Assembly (NCBI RefSeq): GCF_019396345.1
Contig: NZ_JAHKRM010000006.1
Location: 62,001 to 126,000 of the forward strand
DNA from: Nonomuraea guangzhouensis
GTDB lineage: Bacteria; Actinomycetota; Actinomycetes; Streptosporangiales; Streptosporangiaceae
Direction of reading: 5' to 3'
Length of the DNA stretch: 64,000 bases
Below the pieces are notes generated by a model. That model was given only the letters and a program-made list of their open reading frames with translations. It made no database searches and was not told where the DNA came from. Position numbers and translations under genes: made by a program. Below are positions 8,760 through 18,091 of the stretch, piece after piece; positions within the stretch are counted from its first letter, which is position 1, and every line of letters begins with the position of its first letter.

Positions 8760-10312
8760 GCTCCGATAGTCCAACCTCCGGGTTCCTCGCGTTCGTGGGC
8801 GCGGGCCCCGGCGACCCGAACCTTCTCACGCTCCGCGGCGCCGAACTGCTCGCCAAGGCCGACGCGGTCGCGCTCGACGAGGAGCTGTTCGGCTCCTACC
8901 TGCGCCATTGCCGCGAAGGCGTGGAGGTCACCTCCGGCGACCTCGTCAAGCGCGCCAAGGCCGGGCAGTTCGTCGTACGCCTGTGCGAGGGCGACCCGAT
9001 GCTGTTCTCCTCGATCGCTCGCTCGATCACCGAGGAGGTCGCGGCGGCCGCCGCGGCGGAGGTGGACTTCGAGATCGTGCCCGGCGTGCCGCCCGCCACC
9101 GCCGTACTCACCTATGCGGGCATCCCGCCGGCGCTGGACACTCCGGAGTTCCGGATCGTCGACGCCGCGCACGAGCAGGACTGGGCCGCCCACGCCGCCT
9201 GCAAGGGCACGCTGGTCATCTACAACGGCATCGCCGGGGCCGTCTCGATCGGCAAGGCGCTGGTGGCGGGCGGCAAGCCCGACAGCACGCCCGTCGCGGT
9301 CAGCAGCAGCGGCACCACGACCGAGCAGTACACCGTCGTCTCGACGCTGGCCAGGCTGCAGGCCGACCTCAAGCACGCCGGCTTCACCGAGCCCGCGCTG
9401 ATCGTCGTCGGCGACGCGGTCGGGCAACGCGACAAGCTGTCGTGGTTCGAGACCAAGCCGCTGTTCGGCTGGCGGGTGCTGGTGCCGCGCACCAAGGAGC
9501 AGTCCAAGAGCCTGTCCGAGCAGTTGGCCTCCTACGGCGCCGTGCCGGAAGAGGTGCCGACCATCTCGGTCGAGCCGCCGCGCACGCCGCAGCAGATGGA
9601 CCGAGCGATCAAGGGCCTGGTCACCGGACGCTACGAGTGGGTGGCGTTCACCAGCTCCAACGCGGTCAAGGCCGTACGCGAGAAGTTCGAGGAGTACGGC
9701 CTCGACGCCCGCGCCTTCGCCGGGCTGAAGGTGGCCGCCGTGGGCGACGCCACCGCGCGGGCCCTGGTCGAGTTCGGCGTCAAGCCCGACCTGCTGCCCT
9801 CGGGTGAGCAGTCGTCGGAGGGCCTGGTGGCCGAGTGGCCGCCGTACGACTCGATGCTCGACCCGATCAACCGGGTGCTCCTGCCGCGGGCCGACATTTC
9901 CACAGACACCCTCGTCGCCGGACTCACCGAGCTAGGCTGGGAGTGCGACGACGTCACGGCCTACCGCACCGTACGAGCCGCACCGCCCCCCGCCGCGACC
10001 CGCGAGGCGATCAAGGGCGGCGGGTTCGACGCGGTGCTCTTCACCTCCTCCTCGACCGTGCGCAACCTTGTGGGCATCGCCGGCAAGCCGCACAACGTCA
10101 CCGTGATCGCGGTCATCGGGCCGCAGACCGCGAAGACCGCCGAGGAGTTCGGGCTGCGAGTCGACGTCATGGCCGACAGGCCGTCGGCGTCCGCCCTGGC
10201 CGCCGCGGTGGCCGCGTACGGCGCCAAGCAACGCCAGGCGGCCCTCGCCGCCGGCGACAGCCCGCGTCGGCCGTCGCAGAACCGCAGAGGCGCCAGAAGG
10301 AGAGCCAAGTGA
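8756..10312 (+). CDS. Bifunctional uroporphyrinogen-III C-methyltransferase / uroporphyrinogen-III synthase
   Basis: Two-domain enzyme of 518 residues. The N-terminal half is a SUMT/CobA-type SAM methyltransferase ([51 protein letters not shown]), which makes precorrin-2. From about residue 240 ([16 protein letters not shown]) comes a HemD uroporphyrinogen-III synthase domain ([30 protein letters not shown]). This fusion is usual in actinomycetes and sits at the branch between haem and sirohaem/cobalamin. The likely start is TTG 8756, coupled to the hemC stop as TTGA. The C-terminus ends in a basic tail ([13 protein letters not shown]). hemB overlaps by four bases. Confidence 0.93.
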   Translation: MSSDSPTSGFLAFVGAGPGDPNLLTLRGAELLAKADAVALDEELFGSYLRHCREGVEVTSGDLVKRAKAGQFVVRLCEGDPMLFSSIARSITEEVAAAAAAEVDFEIVPGVPPATAVLTYAGIPPALDTPEFRIVDAAHEQDWAAHAACKGTLVIYNGIAGAVSIGKALVAGGKPDSTPVAVSSSGTTTEQYTVVSTLARLQADLKHAGFTEPALIVVGDAVGQRDKLSWFETKPLFGWRVLVPRTKEQSKSLSEQLASYGAVPEEVPTISVEPPRTPQQMDRAIKGLVTGRYEWVAFTSSNAVKAVREKFEEYGLDARAFAGLKVAAVGDATARALVEFGVKPDLLPSGEQSSEGLVAEWPPYDSMLDPINRVLLPRADISTDTLVAGLTELGWECDDVTAYRTVRAAPPPAATREAIKGGGFDAVLFTSSSTVRNLVGIAGKPHNVTVIAVIGPQTAKTAEEFGLRVDVMADRPSASALAAAVAAYGAKQRQAALAAGDSPRRPSQNRRGARRRAK

Positions 10313-11292
10313 GTGCCGAGTACCCTGCCGCCCGCCCGCGCAGGCTCCGCCGCAGTCCCGCGTTCCGGCGCATGGTGGCGGGCACCAGGCTGCATCCCGC
10401 GGACCTGATCCTGCCGATGTTCGTCAAGGAGGGCATCGACCAGCCGCAGCCGGTCGCCTCGATGCCCGGCGTGGTCCAGCACACCATCGACTCGCTGCGC
10501 AAGGCCGCCCACGAGGCGGCCGACGCCGGGGTGTCGGGGCTGATCCTGTTCGGCATCCCCGCCGTGAAGGACGCGCGTGGCTCGGCGGCCGACGACCCCG
10601 AGGGCATCCTGCAGGTCGCGCTCCGTGAGGTGAACGAGGAGGTGGGTGACGCGGTGGTGGTCATGGCCGACACCTGCCTCGACGAGTTCACCGACCACGG
10701 TCACTGCGGCGTGCTGACCGCCTCCGGCGACGTCGACAACGACGCGACGCTGGAGCGTTACGCGTCGATCGCGGTCGCCCAGGCCAGGGCCGGATCCCAG
10801 ATGATCGCGCCGAGCGGCATGATGGACGGCCAGGTCGGGGCCATCAGGGCGGCCCTCGACGCCGACGGCTTCCGTGACGTGCCGATCCTCGCCTACACCG
10901 CCAAATACGCCTCCGCCTTGTTCGGCCCGTTCCGCGACGCCGCCGAGTGCGCGCCGCAGTTCGGCGACCGCAGCACCCACCAGCAGGACCCGGCCGGGCC
11001 GCTGGAGGAGGCGCTGCGCGAGGTTCGGCTCGACCTCGCCGAGGGCGCTGACGCGGTGATGGTCAAGCCGGCGCTGGCCTACCTCGACGTCATCAGGCGC
11101 TTCCGCGACGAGGTCGACGTGCCGGTGGCGGCCTACCAGGTGAGCGGCGAGTACGCGATGATCGAGGCCGCGGCGGCCAACGGCTGGATCGACCGCGACC
11201 GGATGATCATGGAGTCGCTGGTCTCGATCAAGCGCGCGGGCGCCGACCTGATCCTCACCTACTGGGCCACTGAGGTGGCACGACGGCTGTGA
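10309..11292 (+). CDS. hemB: Delta-aminolevulinic acid dehydratase (porphobilinogen synthase)
   Basis: Joins two 5-aminolevulinate molecules to porphobilinogen. The protein has 327 residues from GTG 10309 ([13 protein letters not shown]), which overlaps the previous stop as GTGA. Conserved blocks are [45 protein letters not shown], the first active-site lysine in [15 protein letters not shown] and the second in [14 protein letters not shown]. The metal loop reads C-L-D rather than C-x-C, which is the pattern of Mg-type rather than fully Zn-type enzymes. Last gene of the coupled rex-hem operon. Confidence 0.97.
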   Translation: MSAEYPAARPRRLRRSPAFRRMVAGTRLHPADLILPMFVKEGIDQPQPVASMPGVVQHTIDSLRKAAHEAADAGVSGLILFGIPAVKDARGSAADDPEGILQVALREVNEEVGDAVVVMADTCLDEFTDHGHCGVLTASGDVDNDATLERYASIAVAQARAGSQMIAPSGMMDGQVGAIRAALDADGFRDVPILAYTAKYASALFGPFRDAAECAPQFGDRSTHQQDPAGPLEEALREVRLDLAEGADAVMVKPALAYLDVIRRFRDEVDVPVAAYQVSGEYAMIEAAAANGWIDRDRMIMESLVSIKRAGADLILTYWATEVARRL

Positions 11293-11421
11293 ACCAGAGG
11301 GTTTCCCGTCGCCCCTGGGACCCGTGCGTTAGACTGGGCTGACAAGTGTTGGTGTGTCCCGCGTGTGCTTGCAGCCAGGAGCCGGGACCTCTTCAGGCAC
11401 TTGGACTCGACGGGAGACACC

Positions 11422-12051
11422 ATGGTGGGGGTACCACTCGCTCGGCGTACCAGAAAACGGTCGCGCCCGACACGGATCGACTCCGTGCTGGGCTATGCCG
11501 CTCTCGGATGGCCGAGTGTGCCGGGTGCCCACCCGCTGCGCGAAGGCGCCCGCTCCTGCTCCTGTGACCGCCTCGGGTGTCCAGACCCGGGCGCGCACCC
11601 CTTGTCCCCCGCCTGGAACGTACAGGCCACGACGGACGCCACCCAGCTCACGCGCTGGTGGCAGGCCGATCCCGACGCCAACGTGATCCTGCCCACCGGC
11701 CGTGTGTTCGATGTCTTCGACGTACCGCTCGACACCGGCCTGTCGGCCCTCACCCGGATCGACGGCGCCGCAGCGCATTCAGGCCCGGTCGCCGCAAATG
11801 GCGACCGGGTTCTGTTTTATGTGGCCACTCGCGGCAATCCCGATGACGAGGACGAGTGGTGGTCCTGCCAGCTCGACTGCGACCCCGGCACCATCGAGGA
11901 CAATCCGGGCCTGCGCTGGCACTGCCGCGACAGCTACGTCCTGGCGCCGCCCTCCACGCTCCCCACTGGTCAGCCCGTCTCGTGGCTGCGCCCGCCCGAC
12001 GGCCGCCCGCTGCCAGACCCGCTGCGTATCCTCGACTGGCTCGCCGACTAG
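11422..12051 (+). CDS. Prim-Pol-like (bifunctional DNA primase/polymerase N-terminal) domain protein
   Basis: A 209-residue protein beginning at ATG 11422, preceded by GGGAG. The pattern is that of an archaeo-eukaryotic-type Prim-Pol domain: the Cys cluster CSCDRLGCPDPGAHPL, the Trp block WWQADPDANVILPTG, then FDVFDVPLDTGL. In active Prim-Pol enzymes the last block carries a DxD metal pair; here the second Asp is Pro (D-V-P), so the polymerase site is probably dead. It stands alone without a helicase, so a replication role is doubtful. It lies between hemB and hemL. A 10-bp hairpin plus T-run lies inside the reading frame (separate entry). Confidence 0.7.
   Translation: MVGVPLARRTRKRSRPTRIDSVLGYAALGWPSVPGAHPLREGARSCSCDRLGCPDPGAHPLSPAWNVQATTDATQLTRWWQADPDANVILPTGRVFDVFDVPLDTGLSALTRIDGAAAHSGPVAANGDRVLFYVATRGNPDDEDEWWSCQLDCDPGTIEDNPGLRWHCRDSYVLAPPSTLPTGQPVSWLRPPDGRPLPDPLRILDWLAD
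11784..11819 (+). terminator. Terminator-like hairpin inside the Prim-Pol-like gene
   Basis: Perfect 10-bp stem CCCGGTCGCC / GGCGACCGGG with a 6-base loop (GCAAAT), followed by TTCTGTTTTA. It has the shape of an intrinsic terminator but is within coding sequence (SGPVAANGDRVLFYV). It may be fortuitous, or it may cut transcript levels within the gene. Confidence 0.45.
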
Positions 12052-12082
12052 ACCGGCATAATCCAGGACTAACCTGGTTCGC

Positions 12083-13372
12083 GTGAGCCGTACACAGAAC
12101 TCCGAGGACCTGTTCGCCCGCGCCCGCGCCATCGTGCCGGGTGGCGTCAACTCCCCGGTCCGCGCGTTCGGCGCGGTCGGCGGCACCCCGCGTTTCATGG
12201 CCTCAGGACAGGGCCCCTACCTCACCGACGTCGACGGCAACCGTTACGTCGACCTGGTCTGCTCGTGGGGACCGATGATCCTCGGCCACCGCCATCCCGC
12301 CGTCGTCGACGCCGTTTCGTCGGCGCTCTCCCACAGCCTCTCCTACGGCACCGCCACGCCGGGCGAGGTCGAGCTGGCCGAGGAGATCGTCGCCAGGGTG
12401 GCGCCCGTGGAGAAGCTGCGTCTGGTCAGCTCGGGCACCGAGGCGACGATGAGCGCGGTGCGGCTGGCCCGCGGGTTCACCGGGCGGTCCAAGGTGGTCA
12501 AGTTCGCCGGGTGCTACCACGGTCATGTCGACGCGCTGCTGGCCTCGGCGGGGTCGGGCGTGGTCACGTTCGGGCTGCCCGACACGCCGGGCGTGACGGG
12601 GGCGTCGGCGGCCGACACCATCGTGCTGCCGTACAACGACATCAGCGCTGTGGAGCAGGCCTTCGCGTCAGCCGAGATCGCCTGCGTCATCACCGAAGCC
12701 TGCCCGGCCAACATGGGTGTGGTGCCGCCGCTCGACGGCTTCAACGCCCGTCTGCGCGAGCTCTGCACGGCCAGCGGCGCGCTGCTGATCATGGATGAGG
12801 TGCTGACCGGGTTCCGCGTCTCGCCCGCCGGCTGGTACGGCCTCGACCCGGTCGACGCCGACCTGATGACGTTCGGCAAGGTCATGGGCGGCGGGTTGCC
12901 GGCGGCGGCCTTCGGCGGGCGGGCCGACGTGATGTCCTGCCTGGCGCCGGAAGGCCCGGTCTACCAGGCGGGCACGCTGTCGGGTAACCCGCTCGCCTGC
13001 GCCGCGGGCCTGGCCACGTTGCGCGCGCTCGACGCCGAGTCCTACGCCAAGGTGGACGCGGCGGCGCTCGCGGTCGGCCAGGCCGCCTCCGACGCGCTGA
13101 CCGCGGCGGGAGTGCCACACCGGTTGCAGCGGGCGGGGAGCCTGTTCTCGGTGTTCTTCACGGATGCGCCGGTGACGAACTTCGACGACGCCCGGGCCCA
13201 GAACACCTCCGCCTACACCGCCTTCTTCCACGCGATGCTGGATCACGGGGTCTACCTGCCGCCCTCCGCGTACGAGGCCTGGTTCCTCTCGGCCTCTCAC
13301 GACGACGAGGCACTCGGCCAGGTCGCCGACGCGCTGCCGGCAGCCGCCAAGGCTGCCGCGGCGGTCCTCTAG
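12083..13372 (+). CDS. hemL: Glutamate-1-semialdehyde 2,1-aminomutase
   Basis: PLP enzyme that converts glutamate-1-semialdehyde into 5-aminolevulinate, completing the C5 route begun by hemA. The protein has 429 residues from GTG 12083. Family blocks are [52 protein letters not shown], the cofactor aspartate in [13 protein letters not shown], and the PLP lysine in [17 protein letters not shown]. Its own start has no overlap with the Prim-Pol-like gene (31 bases between). With it, every enzyme from glutamyl-tRNA to uroporphyrinogen III is encoded within about 7 kb. Confidence 0.97.
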   Translation: MSRTQNSEDLFARARAIVPGGVNSPVRAFGAVGGTPRFMASGQGPYLTDVDGNRYVDLVCSWGPMILGHRHPAVVDAVSSALSHSLSYGTATPGEVELAEEIVARVAPVEKLRLVSSGTEATMSAVRLARGFTGRSKVVKFAGCYHGHVDALLASAGSGVVTFGLPDTPGVTGASAADTIVLPYNDISAVEQAFASAEIACVITEACPANMGVVPPLDGFNARLRELCTASGALLIMDEVLTGFRVSPAGWYGLDPVDADLMTFGKVMGGGLPAAAFGGRADVMSCLAPEGPVYQAGTLSGNPLACAAGLATLRALDAESYAKVDAAALAVGQAASDALTAAGVPHRLQRAGSLFSVFFTDAPVTNFDDARAQNTSAYTAFFHAMLDHGVYLPPSAYEAWFLSASHDDEALGQVADALPAAAKAAAAVL

Positions 13373-13376
13373 CTAC

Positions 13377-13490
13377 TTACTTGGCGGCCGGCTTCTGGTA
13401 GCGGACGCGCAGGTCACGGGCCTGCTCGGCCAGGGTCTTGAGGTAGGAGATGCTGGTCTGCTGCTGCTTCTGCGCCTTGTTGTTTCTCAT
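13377..13490 (-). CDS. Small 37-residue protein, divergent from the LysR gene
   Basis: A short reading frame not expected by most gene callers. It opens at the ATG at 13490, preceded by AGGAG with a 10-base spacer, and stops at 13377, 4 bases from the hemL stop. The product begins MRNNKAQKQQQ and continues TSISYLKTLAEQARDLRVRY, a predicted amphipathic helix with a Gln-rich, basic start. Most codons end in G or C, unlike random antisense sequence. It is divergent from the LysR-family gene, the classical position of a LysR target. Function unknown. Confidence 0.6.
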   Translation of the reverse strand: MRNNKAQKQQQTSISYLKTLAEQARDLRVRYQKPAAK

Positions 13491-13550
13491 GCATGTATTT
13501 TCTCCTGCTAAAGAGTCAAGCACAAGCGAGACTTTCTACGCTAAACCCTT

Positions 13551-13556
13551 TAGACT
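13551..13556 (+). promoter_or_regulatory. -10 element (TAGACT) of the LysR gene; leaderless transcript likely
   Basis: TAGACT ends 7 bases before the ATG at 13564, so transcription should begin at or within a base of the start codon. No Shine-Dalgarno stands before that ATG. The same TTAGACTG block occurs at 11329 and 24156. A clear -35 box is not seen. Confidence 0.5.
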
Positions 13557-13563
13557 GGCTTAC

Positions 13564-14487
13564 ATGTTGGACTTGAACCGCCTCAAGGCCCTTCACGCTG
13601 TGCACATCTACGGATCGGTGGGCGCCGCGGCCGACGCGCTGATGGTCACGCCGTCGGCCGTGTCACAGCAGATCGCCAAGCTGGAGCGCGAGACCGGCGC
13701 CCGGCTCATGGAGCGCAACGGGCGCGGCGTGCGGCTTACCGACGCGGCCGGGCTGCTCGCCGACCACGCCGAGCGGATCCTGGCCCTGGTGGAGACCGCG
13801 GAGGCGGACTTCGAGGCGCTGCGCGGCGAGGTCGTGGGGCGGCTGAACATGTCCGCGTTCCCGACGGCGACCCGCGGCCTGATGCCCGCCGCCCTGACCG
13901 CGCTCAAGCGCCGCCATCCCGACCTGCACATCCAGCTCCACGAGCGCGAGCCGGAACGCATCGTGCGCGACGTGGCCAGGGGCGAGCTCGACCTGGGCAT
14001 CATCCAGGACTGGCTGAACCGGCCGATGGCCCTGCCCGAGGGGCTGTCCAGGACGACACTGCTCGACGACATCGCCGACGTCGTGCTCCCCGCGGACCAT
14101 CCGCTGGCCGGCAGCCGGGAGATCTCGCTGTCCGATCTACCGGCCAACGAGCGGTGGATCAGCTCCTCGCCCGGCACCGTCTGCCACGACTGGCTCGTCT
14201 ACACGCTGCGCAGCGCGCAACTGGAGCCCGAGATCTCCTGCATGGCCGACGAATACCCGACCCAGATGGCGCTGGTGGCCGCCGGGCTCGGCTGCGCGAT
14301 CATCCCCCGGCTGGGGCGCGACTGCGTGCCCGACGGGGTGGCCGTGGTGCCGCTCAGGCCCCGGCAGTCACGCCGCATCTATGTGATCTGGCGGACCGAC
14401 GCGGCCCGCCGCCCCGCGATCAGGGCCGCGGTCGAGGCGCTCGCCGACGCCAGCCGTACACAGGAGAACGCCTGGGCGCTCGCCTGA
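13564..14487 (+). CDS. LysR-family transcriptional regulator
   Basis: LTTR of 307 residues. The N-terminal winged helix covers residues 1-62 (LNRLKALHAVHIYGSVGAAA, SAVSQQIAKLERETGARLMERNGRGVRLT). It is followed by a substrate-binding-like effector domain (GRLNMSAFPTATRGLMPAAL, LDLGIIQDWLNRP, VALVAAGLGCAIIPRLGRD). The ATG at 13564 lies directly after a -10 element, suggesting a leaderless mRNA. The reading frame stays open upstream, but those codons precede the promoter. A divergent small gene (13377-13490) is the nearest candidate target. The effector is unknown. Confidence 0.9.
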   Translation: MLDLNRLKALHAVHIYGSVGAAADALMVTPSAVSQQIAKLERETGARLMERNGRGVRLTDAAGLLADHAERILALVETAEADFEALRGEVVGRLNMSAFPTATRGLMPAALTALKRRHPDLHIQLHEREPERIVRDVARGELDLGIIQDWLNRPMALPEGLSRTTLLDDIADVVLPADHPLAGSREISLSDLPANERWISSSPGTVCHDWLVYTLRSAQLEPEISCMADEYPTQMALVAAGLGCAIIPRLGRDCVPDGVAVVPLRPRQSRRIYVIWRTDAARRPAIRAAVEALADASRTQENAWALA

Positions 14488-14571
14488 GCCACAGCGATGA
14501 CCAGCGGGAACACGGCCAACGGGCCCGCCCTAGATCTCGGACCAGGAGGAACGGATAGGCTGTGGCACACC

Positions 14572-15210
14572 ATGGCTGAAACCACCGTAGTTCACCTGAT
14601 GCGCCACGGTGAGGTGCACAACCCCGAAGGCGTCCTGTACGGCCGGCTACCCGGCTACCACCTGTCCGACAACGGCCGATTGATGGCCGAGACGGTCGCC
14701 AAGTCGGTGGCCGGCCGCGACATCGTCACCCTCTACAGCTCGCCGCTCGAACGCGCCCAGGAGACCGTCGCCCCCCTGGCCGCGCTGCTGGAGCTGCCGG
14801 TACGCACCGACGACCGGCTGATCGAGGCCGCCAACATGCTCCAGGGCCGCAAGGTCGGCCAGGGGATGGCGATCCTGCGCGACCCGAAGAACTACCGCTA
14901 CTTCTGGAACCCGCTCCGCCCCTCCTGGGGTGAGCCCTATCCGGTGATCGTCAAGCGGATGCGCTCGATCATCGATGAGGCCAGGGGCGCGGCACGCGGG
15001 CACGAGGCGCTGCTGGTCAGCCACCAGCTGCCGATCTGGTCGATCAGGATGGCCGCCGAAGGCCGCCGGCTCTGGCACGACCCACGGCGCAGGCAGTGCC
15101 AACTGGCCAGCGTCACCACGCTCACCTTCGACGGCGACCGCCTCGTCAGCGTCGGCTACAGCGAGCCCGCCGGATCACTGGCGACCGGCCCCACCGTCCC
15201 GGGCGCCTGA
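14572..15210 (+). CDS. Histidine phosphatase family protein (phosphoglycerate-mutase-like)
   Basis: Branch-1 histidine phosphatase of about 212 residues. The catalytic block is VVHLMRHGEVHNPEGVLYGR (RHG with the phospho-accepting His), followed by LYSSPLERAQETVAPLAALL and the second His in LLVSHQLPIWSIRM. The substrate cannot be read from the sequence. The ATG at 14572 gives the best domain boundary, though a strong AGGAGGA lies 22 bases upstream, so a non-ATG start nearer that site is possible. It ends 55 bases before the cytochrome c maturation genes and in many actinomycetes travels with them, perhaps as part of the same transcript. Confidence 0.85.
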   Translation: MAETTVVHLMRHGEVHNPEGVLYGRLPGYHLSDNGRLMAETVAKSVAGRDIVTLYSSPLERAQETVAPLAALLELPVRTDDRLIEAANMLQGRKVGQGMAILRDPKNYRYFWNPLRPSWGEPYPVIVKRMRSIIDEARGAARGHEALLVSHQLPIWSIRMAAEGRRLWHDPRRRQCQLASVTTLTFDGDRLVSVGYSEPAGSLATGPTVPGA

Positions 15211-15265
15211 CCTCGCCGGTAGAGTTGCAAGCTCTACCGGTTGTAGTACAAGGAGATCTTCCTCC

Positions 15266-15832
15266 GTGCGCGCCAAGTCCACCACCCTCCTGTTGTTGGC
15301 CGTGCTGGTCGCGGGCTGCGCGGGCACCAGCCAGTCGGGCCAGCCACAGGCCGGCGACACCCGTTTCGTCGCGGGCGACGGGAAGATGCAGGTGTTCGGT
15401 GCGGCCGACCGCAAGGCCGCTCCCGAGATCAGCGGGGAGACCCTCGACGGCGCGACCGCGTCGCTCGCCGCGCACAAGGGCAAGGTCGTGGTGCTCAACT
15501 TCTGGGCGTCGTGGTGCGGGCCGTGCCGGGCGGAGGCGCCGGTGCTGAAGGAGGTCGCCGCCAAGACCAAGGGCGGCGTGGAGTTCCTCGGCGTCGACTT
15601 CAAGGACCGCAAGGCCGACGCGCAGGCGTTCGAACGCACCGAGCAGACCGGCTACCCGAGCATCTTCGACCAGCCGGGCAAGGTCGCGCTGGCCTTCCAG
15701 GGCACGGTGCCGCCCGCGGCCATCCCGTCCACGCTGATCATCGACGAGCAGGGCAGGATCGCCGCCAGGGCGCTGGGCGCGGTCAAGTACACCGACCTGA
15801 TGAACGCGGTGACCAAGGTGCGCGATGAATGA
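15266..15832 (+). CDS. TlpA/ResA-like thioredoxin lipoprotein
   Basis: Extracytoplasmic thiol-disulfide protein of 188 residues. The N-terminus has a signal peptide with lipobox ([14 protein letters not shown]). The TlpA/ResA fold follows: [19 protein letters not shown] with the CGPC motif, then [16 protein letters not shown] and the cis-Pro region [13 protein letters not shown]. It would keep apocytochrome c haem-binding cysteines reduced outside the membrane, receiving electrons from CcdA encoded next. AAGGAGA lies 10 bases before GTG 15266, which fixes the start. The next gene overlaps its end by 8 bases. Confidence 0.92.
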   Translation: MRAKSTTLLLLAVLVAGCAGTSQSGQPQAGDTRFVAGDGKMQVFGAADRKAAPEISGETLDGATASLAAHKGKVVVLNFWASWCGPCRAEAPVLKEVAAKTKGGVEFLGVDFKDRKADAQAFERTEQTGYPSIFDQPGKVALAFQGTVPPAAIPSTLIIDEQGRIAARALGAVKYTDLMNAVTKVRDE

Positions 15833-16547
15833 CGTCGTCGCCTCGGGCTCGCTGCTCCTGGCCGTGCCCATCGCGGTGCTGGCCGGGGTGGTGTCCTTCC
15901 TGTCGCCGTGCGTGCTGCCGCTCGTGCCGGGCTACCTGTCCTATGTGACGGGCATGAGCGAGGACCCCAAGCGCGGGCGGCTGGTGCTCGGCACGGTGCT
16001 GTTCGTGGCCGGGTTCGGGCTGGTGTTCGTGCTCAGCGGCGCGCTGTTCGGCGGGCTCGGCTCGATCATGCTGGACAACTCGGAGAAGATCACGCGGGTG
16101 CTCGGCGTGCTGACGATCCTGCTCGGGCTGGCCTTTCTGGGCGTGCTGCCCGGTCTGATGCGCGACGTCCGCATCCACAAGCTGCCCGCGGCGGGGCTGG
16201 CCGGGGCGCCGCTGCTCGGCGTGGTGTTCGGGCTGGGCTGGACGCCGTGCATCGGGCCCACGCTGGCCGTGGTGCTCGCGCTCGGGCTGAACGAGGGCAG
16301 CGCCGGGCGCGGCGCGCTGCTCGCCGTCGCGTACGCGCTGGGGCTCGGGCTGCCCTTCGTGGCCGCAGCCCTCGCCTACAGCAAGGCGCTGCGTACCTTC
16401 CGCGCGATCCGCAAGCACTCACGGCTGATCACCAGGATCGGCGGCGGCATGATGGTGGCCGTCGGCATCCTGCTGGTCACCGGTCTCTGGGGTGAGATGA
16501 TCGCCACCATGCAGGGCCTGATCGGCGCTTTCCGGCCGGTGATCTGA
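15825..16547 (+). CDS. ccdA: CcdA-type cytochrome c biogenesis transmembrane protein
   Basis: Polytopic protein of 240 residues with about six helices. It carries the two redox cysteines expected of Ccd[20 protein letters not shown] in helix 1 and [16 protein letters not shown] in helix 4. It moves electrons from cytosolic thioredoxin to the extracytoplasmic TlpA/ResA-like protein encoded just upstream. The ATG at 15825 lies inside the end of that gene, and its own stop overlaps the resB start (ATGA), so the four maturation genes form one coupled operon. Confidence 0.94.
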   Translation: MNDVVASGSLLLAVPIAVLAGVVSFLSPCVLPLVPGYLSYVTGMSEDPKRGRLVLGTVLFVAGFGLVFVLSGALFGGLGSIMLDNSEKITRVLGVLTILLGLAFLGVLPGLMRDVRIHKLPAAGLAGAPLLGVVFGLGWTPCIGPTLAVVLALGLNEGSAGRGALLAVAYALGLGLPFVAAALAYSKALRTFRAIRKHSRLITRIGGGMMVAVGILLVTGLWGEMIATMQGLIGAFRPVI

Positions 16548-18091
16548 TGACCGTCGACGAGCTCGAGAAGGAGCGGGCGCCGCGACCCGCCGGCATGGGA
16601 CCGGTGGGCTGGCTGCGATGGGCCTGGCGCACGCTCACCGCGATGAAGACGGCGCTGATCCTGCTCTTCCTGTTCGCGCTGGCGTCCGTGCCCGGCTCGC
16701 TGGTGCCGCAGCGCAGCGTCGATCCCGACAAGGTGGCCAAGCTCTTCCAGAGCGACCCGACGCTCGCCGAGTGGTATGACCGCTTCCAGCTCTTCGACGT
16801 CTTCACCTCGGTCTGGTTCGCCGCGATCTACCTGCTGCTGTTCATCTCGCTGATCGGCTGCGTCCTGCCGCGCACCGCCACCTACGTGCGCGAGCTGCGC
16901 CGCCGTCCACCGGCCGCGCCGCGCAACCTGTCGCGTCTGCCCTACTTCTCGCGCCTGGACGACCCGCTGACCGTCGAGGAGGCCGCCAGCCGGCTGCGCC
17001 GGCTCCGCTTCCGCGTCGACGTCGGCGACGGCTGGGTGGCCGCGGAGAAGGGCTACCTGCGCGAGACGGGCAACCTGCTCTTCCACGTCTCCCTGCTGGG
17101 GCTGCTCGTCGCGGTCGGGGTCGGCTCCCTGTACGGCTACCGCGGCAACGTCCTGGTGGCCGAGGGCGACGGCTTCGCCAACACGGTCGCCGCCTACGAC
17201 CGGTTCATCCCGGGCACCCAGGTGTCGGCGGAGTCGCTGGAGCCGTTCTCGTTCACGCTCAAGGACTTCCAGGCGAGCTACCAGGTCGAAGGCGAGAAGA
17301 GGGGGCAGGAGCTCGACTACTCCGCCTTCCTGAGCGTCAACGACGCGCCCGGGTCGCCCGCGCACGACTACACGCTCAAGGTCAACGAGCCGCTGGAGAT
17401 CAACGGCACCCAGACCTACCTCATCGGCCACGGCTACGCGCCCGTCTTCAAGGTCACCGACGGCAAGGGGCAGGTCGCCTTCGAAGGGCCCGTGCCGTGC
17501 CTGATCGAGGACAAGCCCACGCTCACCTCGGGCTGCGTGGTCAAGGTGCCCGACGCCCAGCCGTCGCAGCTCGGCTTCCTGCTGCGCTTCCTGCCCACCA
17601 GCGACGGTGCCGGGGCCTCGCTCTTCCCCGGCGCGCTCAACCCCCAGGTCCAGCTCCTCGGGGCCTTCTCCGGTGACCTGGGCGTACGTTCCGGGCAGCC
17701 GCAGTCCGTCTACGAGCTCGCGCCGCCAGAGGTGATGCGGAAGCTCACACCGCTGGTCATGGGCACCGGCCACGCGCCCCTCTCGGTCGGGGGATCCCTC
17801 GACCTGCCCAAGGGCGCGGGGAAGCTGGAGTTCACCGGGGTGAAGGAGTGGATGACGCTCCAGATCGCCTACGACCCGGGGCGGCTGCCCGCCCTGATCG
17901 CCGCGGCCACGGCCGTCGCCGCCATCGTGTGCTCGCTGATGATCCGCCGCCGCCGGGTGTGGGTGCGGGTCAAGGACGGCGTGGCCGAAGTAGGCGGCCT
18001 GACCCGTACCGAAGGGTCCGCGGCGGGCTTCACCGAGGAGTTCGCCGACATCGTCAAGGTCCTATCAGCCGGAGGCAAGGATGCCCGCTGA
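16547..18091 (+). CDS. resB: Cytochrome c biogenesis protein ResB (Ccs1)
   Basis: Half of the system II haem delivery and ligation machine. The protein has 514 residues. Three N-terminal helices are seen (ALILLFLFALASVPGSLVPQ; IYLLLFISLIGCVLP; LLFHVSLLGLLVAVGVGSLYG), followed by a large extracytoplasmic domain and a final helix near IAAATAVAAIVCSLMIRRRRVWV. The ResB family mark PGSLVPQRSVDP is present. It overlaps ccdA by four bases and ccsB by eleven. With CcsB it exports haem and attaches it to CxxCH motifs. Confidence 0.94.
   Translation: MTVDELEKERAPRPAGMGPVGWLRWAWRTLTAMKTALILLFLFALASVPGSLVPQRSVDPDKVAKLFQSDPTLAEWYDRFQLFDVFTSVWFAAIYLLLFISLIGCVLPRTATYVRELRRRPPAAPRNLSRLPYFSRLDDPLTVEEAASRLRRLRFRVDVGDGWVAAEKGYLRETGNLLFHVSLLGLLVAVGVGSLYGYRGNVLVAEGDGFANTVAAYDRFIPGTQVSAESLEPFSFTLKDFQASYQVEGEKRGQELDYSAFLSVNDAPGSPAHDYTLKVNEPLEINGTQTYLIGHGYAPVFKVTDGKGQVAFEGPVPCLIEDKPTLTSGCVVKVPDAQPSQLGFLLRFLPTSDGAGASLFPGALNPQVQLLGAFSGDLGVRSGQPQSVYELAPPEVMRKLTPLVMGTGHAPLSVGGSLDLPKGAGKLEFTGVKEWMTLQIAYDPGRLPALIAAATAVAAIVCSLMIRRRRVWVRVKDGVAEVGGLTRTEGSAAGFTEEFADIVKVLSAGGKDAR

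Noticed and set aside
13501-13550. LysR-binding inverted repeat between the small ORF and the LysR gene
   Set aside because: Loosely symmetric AAAGAGTC / GACTTTCT segments are present, but they do not match a clear T-N11-A box well enough to call.
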